DNA of 6,555 bases from Fimenecus sp045531435 (GTDB lineage: Bacteria > Bacillota > Clostridia > Oscillospirales > Acutalibacteraceae). How positions within the stretch are numbered: position 1 is the stretch's first letter; each line of letters starts with the position of its first letter. The stretch spans positions 1 through 6,555 of the forward strand of contig JAZSDZ010000108.1 of the NCBI GenBank assembly GCA_045531435.1. Reading direction: 5' to 3'. This document shows positions 4,775 to 6,555 of this stretch, in pieces. Below the pieces are notes generated by a model. The model had not been told where the DNA came from. It did no database searches and saw nothing but the letters and a program-made list of their open reading frames with translations. The translations under genes were made by a program, and so were the position numbers.

Positions 4775-6555
4775 TATCTTATTCTCGCTCCGTTTGGCAT
4801 ATCTTTGTCAACAAAAATAACCTTTGCATCTTCTTCTGTAACATCTGCAGCAAGAATCATACCACAGCTTTCAACACCACAGAGAACTGCAGGTTTAAGA
4901 TTTGCAACAACGACAACCTTTTTACCGATAAGGTCTTCCGGCTTGTACCATTTTGCAATACCACTTGCAACGATTCTGTCATTACCTGTACCGTCATCAA
5001 GAGTGAGTTTAAGAAGCTTCTTAGCCTTCTTGATTGGTTCACAGTTCTTAACCTCTGCAACACGGAGTTCAACTTTCATAAAGTCTTCGAAACCAATTTC
5101 TGCAAGACCTTCAATCTTTGGTACAGGAGCATTTGCCATTTCTTCAGCTTCTTTTTTAGCCTGAAGTTCAGCGATTAGTTTTTCACCATCAATTCTTGAG
5201 AAGAGAGGAGTTGCAGCACCAACAGTAATACCTGTTTCAAGTCCACCCCAAGTCTGAATGCTTTCGTAAGTAGCAGGAGTTACATTTAACTGTTCTGCAA
5301 TCTTAACTGCAGTTTCAGGCATAACAGGGGAGATAAGTGCTGAAAGAACACGGATACCTTCAAGAAGATTGTAAAGAACAGTACCGAGTTTTTCTTTTGA
5401 TGCTTCGTCCTTTGCAAGCGCCCAAGGCATTGTTTCGTCGATATACTTGTTACAACGACGAGCAAAGTTTATTACACATTCAACAGCGTCACTCATCTTG
5501 TATTCTGAAATATACTTGTCAAAACCTGCAAGTGCTTTCTTTGCGGATTCCTTAAGGTCTTCGTCAAATTCAGTAGGACAAGTTGGCACCTGTACAACAC
5601 CGTCGAAATACTTGTTCTGCATTGCGATAGTTCTGTTTACAAGGTTACCGAGTGTGTTTGCAAGGTCTGTATTGAAACGGTCAATCATTGCTTCATAAGT
5701 GATTGAACCATCATGCGCGTGTGGCATTTCTGAAAGAAGATAGTAACGAACTGCATCAACGCCGAAGATTTTTGTAAGGTCGTCAGCATAAATAACATTA
5801 CCACGGGATTTACTCATCTTATCTTCGCCAAAAAGAAGCCAAGGATGACCATAAACCTGCTTTGGAAGTGGCTCGCCAAGTGCCATAAGCATAATTGGCC
5901 AGTAAATAGTGTGGAATCTTACAATGTCCTTACGGATAATGTGAACATCAGCAGGCCAATATTTCTTGTAATTATCACCACTACCGTCAGGGTCGTAGCC
6001 GAGAGCAGTAATATAGTTTGAAAGTGCATCAATCCATACGTAAATAACATGCTTGTCATCAAATGAAACAGGAACACCCCATTTGAATGATGAACGTGAT
6101 ACACATAAATCCTGAAGGCCAGGTTTTATGAAGTTGTTAAGCATTTCCTTTTTACGAGCTTCAGGGTAAATGAAGTTTTCGTTGTTTTCAATGAATTCTT
6201 CAAGCTGTTTCTGATATTTTGAAAGACGAAGGAAATATGTTTCTTCCTTTTCCTTGTGCACATCTCTGCCACAGTCAGGACATTTGCCATCAACTAGCTG
6301 GCTTTCAGTCCAGAACGACTCGCAAGGAGTACAGTAAAGACCTTCATATTCACTTTTATAAATATCGCCCTGGTCATAGAGTTTTTTGAAAATTTTCTGA
6401 ACAGTTTTTTCGTGATAATCGTCAGTTGTACGAATAAAGTGGTCATAAGTTGTATTGAGCAAATCACAGATTCCCTTAATTTCACCTGCAACCTTGTCAA
6501 CATATTCTTTAGGACTAACACCAGCGTCCTTTGCATATTCTTCAATTTTCTGACC
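4774..6555 (-). CDS. metG: Methionyl-tRNA synthetase, missing only its N-terminus
   Basis: Encodes cytoplasmic MetRS, which charges tRNA-Met with methionine using ATP. The frame is open to the right edge: 593 residues are visible, beginning at GQKIEEYAKDAGVSPKEYVD, so about 50-60 N-terminal residues including the HIGH motif lie outside. Seen in order (fragment numbering): a zinc-knuckle insertion with Cys75-x-x-Cys78 and Cys92-x-x-Cys95, FKWGVPVSFDDKHVIYVWIDALSNY (157-181), RKDIVRFHTIYWP (208-220), KMSKS (246-250), the helical anticodon-binding domain (about 270-440) and a C-terminal Trbp111/EMAP-like tRNA-binding domain (about 482-593, containing VELRVAEV and GVESCGMILAAD). Family members usually have Gly where Arg208 stands. 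It is the first visible gene of an operon with tatD and the Dabb gene. Any T-box or promoter would lie beyond the window. Confidence 0.97.
   Translation of the reverse strand, partial: GQKIEEYAKDAGVSPKEYVDKVAGEIKGICDLLNTTYDHFIRTTDDYHEKTVQKIFKKLYDQGDIYKSEYEGLYCTPCESFWTESQLVDGKCPDCGRDVHKEKEETYFLRLSKYQKQLEEFIENNENFIYPEARKKEMLNNFIKPGLQDLCVSRSSFKWGVPVSFDDKHVIYVWIDALSNYITALGYDPDGSGDNYKKYWPADVHIIRKDIVRFHTIYWPIMLMALGEPLPKQVYGHPWLLFGEDKMSKSRGNVIYADDLTKIFGVDAVRYYLLSEMPHAHDGSITYEAMIDRFNTDLANTLGNLVNRTIAMQNKYFDGVVQVPTCPTEFDEDLKESAKKALAGFDKYISEYKMSDAVECVINFARRCNKYIDETMPWALAKDEASKEKLGTVLYNLLEGIRVLSALISPVMPETAVKIAEQLNVTPATYESIQTWGGLETGITVGAATPLFSRIDGEKLIAELQAKKEAEEMANAPVPKIEGLAEIGFEDFMKVELRVAEVKNCEPIKKAKKLLKLTLDDGTGNDRIVASGIAKWYKPEDLIGKKVVVVANLKPAVLCGVESCGMILAADVTEEDAKVIFVDKDMPNGARIR

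Noticed and set aside
4744..5178. Open frames of 144 and 132 codons on the plus strand opposite the 3' part of metG (also 4766-5164)
   Set aside because: They are antisense to a clearly conserved MetRS frame, have no ribosome binding site, and the translations look like low-complexity shadows.
4774..6462. metG starting at the TTG at 6462
   Set aside because: The frame continues without a stop to the window edge, and its upstream residues GQKIEEYAKDAGVSPKEYVD match MetRS; the true start lies outside.

Overview
The window looks like ordinary chromosome from a low-GC, anaerobic Clostridia-type Firmicute, plausibly a gut Ruminococcus/Oscillospiraceae relative. This placement is inference. It rests on a pyruvate:ferredoxin oxidoreductase of the single-chain NifJ type, a Firmicutes-style methionyl-tRNA synthetase with a C-terminal tRNA-binding domain followed by tatD, strong AGGAGG and AAGGTGAT ribosome binding sites, and consensus sigma-A-type promoters. 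I see no mobile element, phage gene, CRISPR array, tRNA or rRNA, and no strong candidate for a new multi-gene system.

Layout: positions 1-1371 (minus) hold the N-terminal 457 residues of nifJ, which runs off the left edge. Positions 1372-1614 are a 243-bp AT-rich divergent control region with one promoter facing each way, a direct repeat and a small dyad. Positions 1615-2997 (plus) encode a CNNM/CorC-family (MpfA-like) membrane ion transporter. After a GC-rich hairpin in the 61-bp gap comes queH (3059-3685, plus), the epoxyqueuosine reductase of tRNA modification. A bidirectional terminator overlapping the 3' end of queH separates this pair from a convergent minus-strand operon. That operon is metG (4774-6555, 5' end outside the window), tatD (4007-4774) and a small Dabb-domain protein (3702-4001). 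Its genes are packed tightly: metG and tatD overlap by one base, and the tatD stop codon lies inside the Shine-Dalgarno sequence of the Dabb gene.

Functionally the window mixes anaerobic carbon metabolism (PFOR), divalent-cation homeostasis (MpfA-like) and tRNA biology (QueH, MetRS), plus two small housekeeping proteins. The most unusual sequence signals are nucleotide-level. A perfect 9-bp inverted repeat is buried in nifJ codons 7-16 and contains the only CCC, ATA and TTA codons of the visible gene. A GC-rich REP-like hairpin sits in AT-rich DNA upstream of queH. A dyad sits exactly between the -35 and -10 boxes of the transporter promoter. The queH stop codon lies in the loop of its own terminator.
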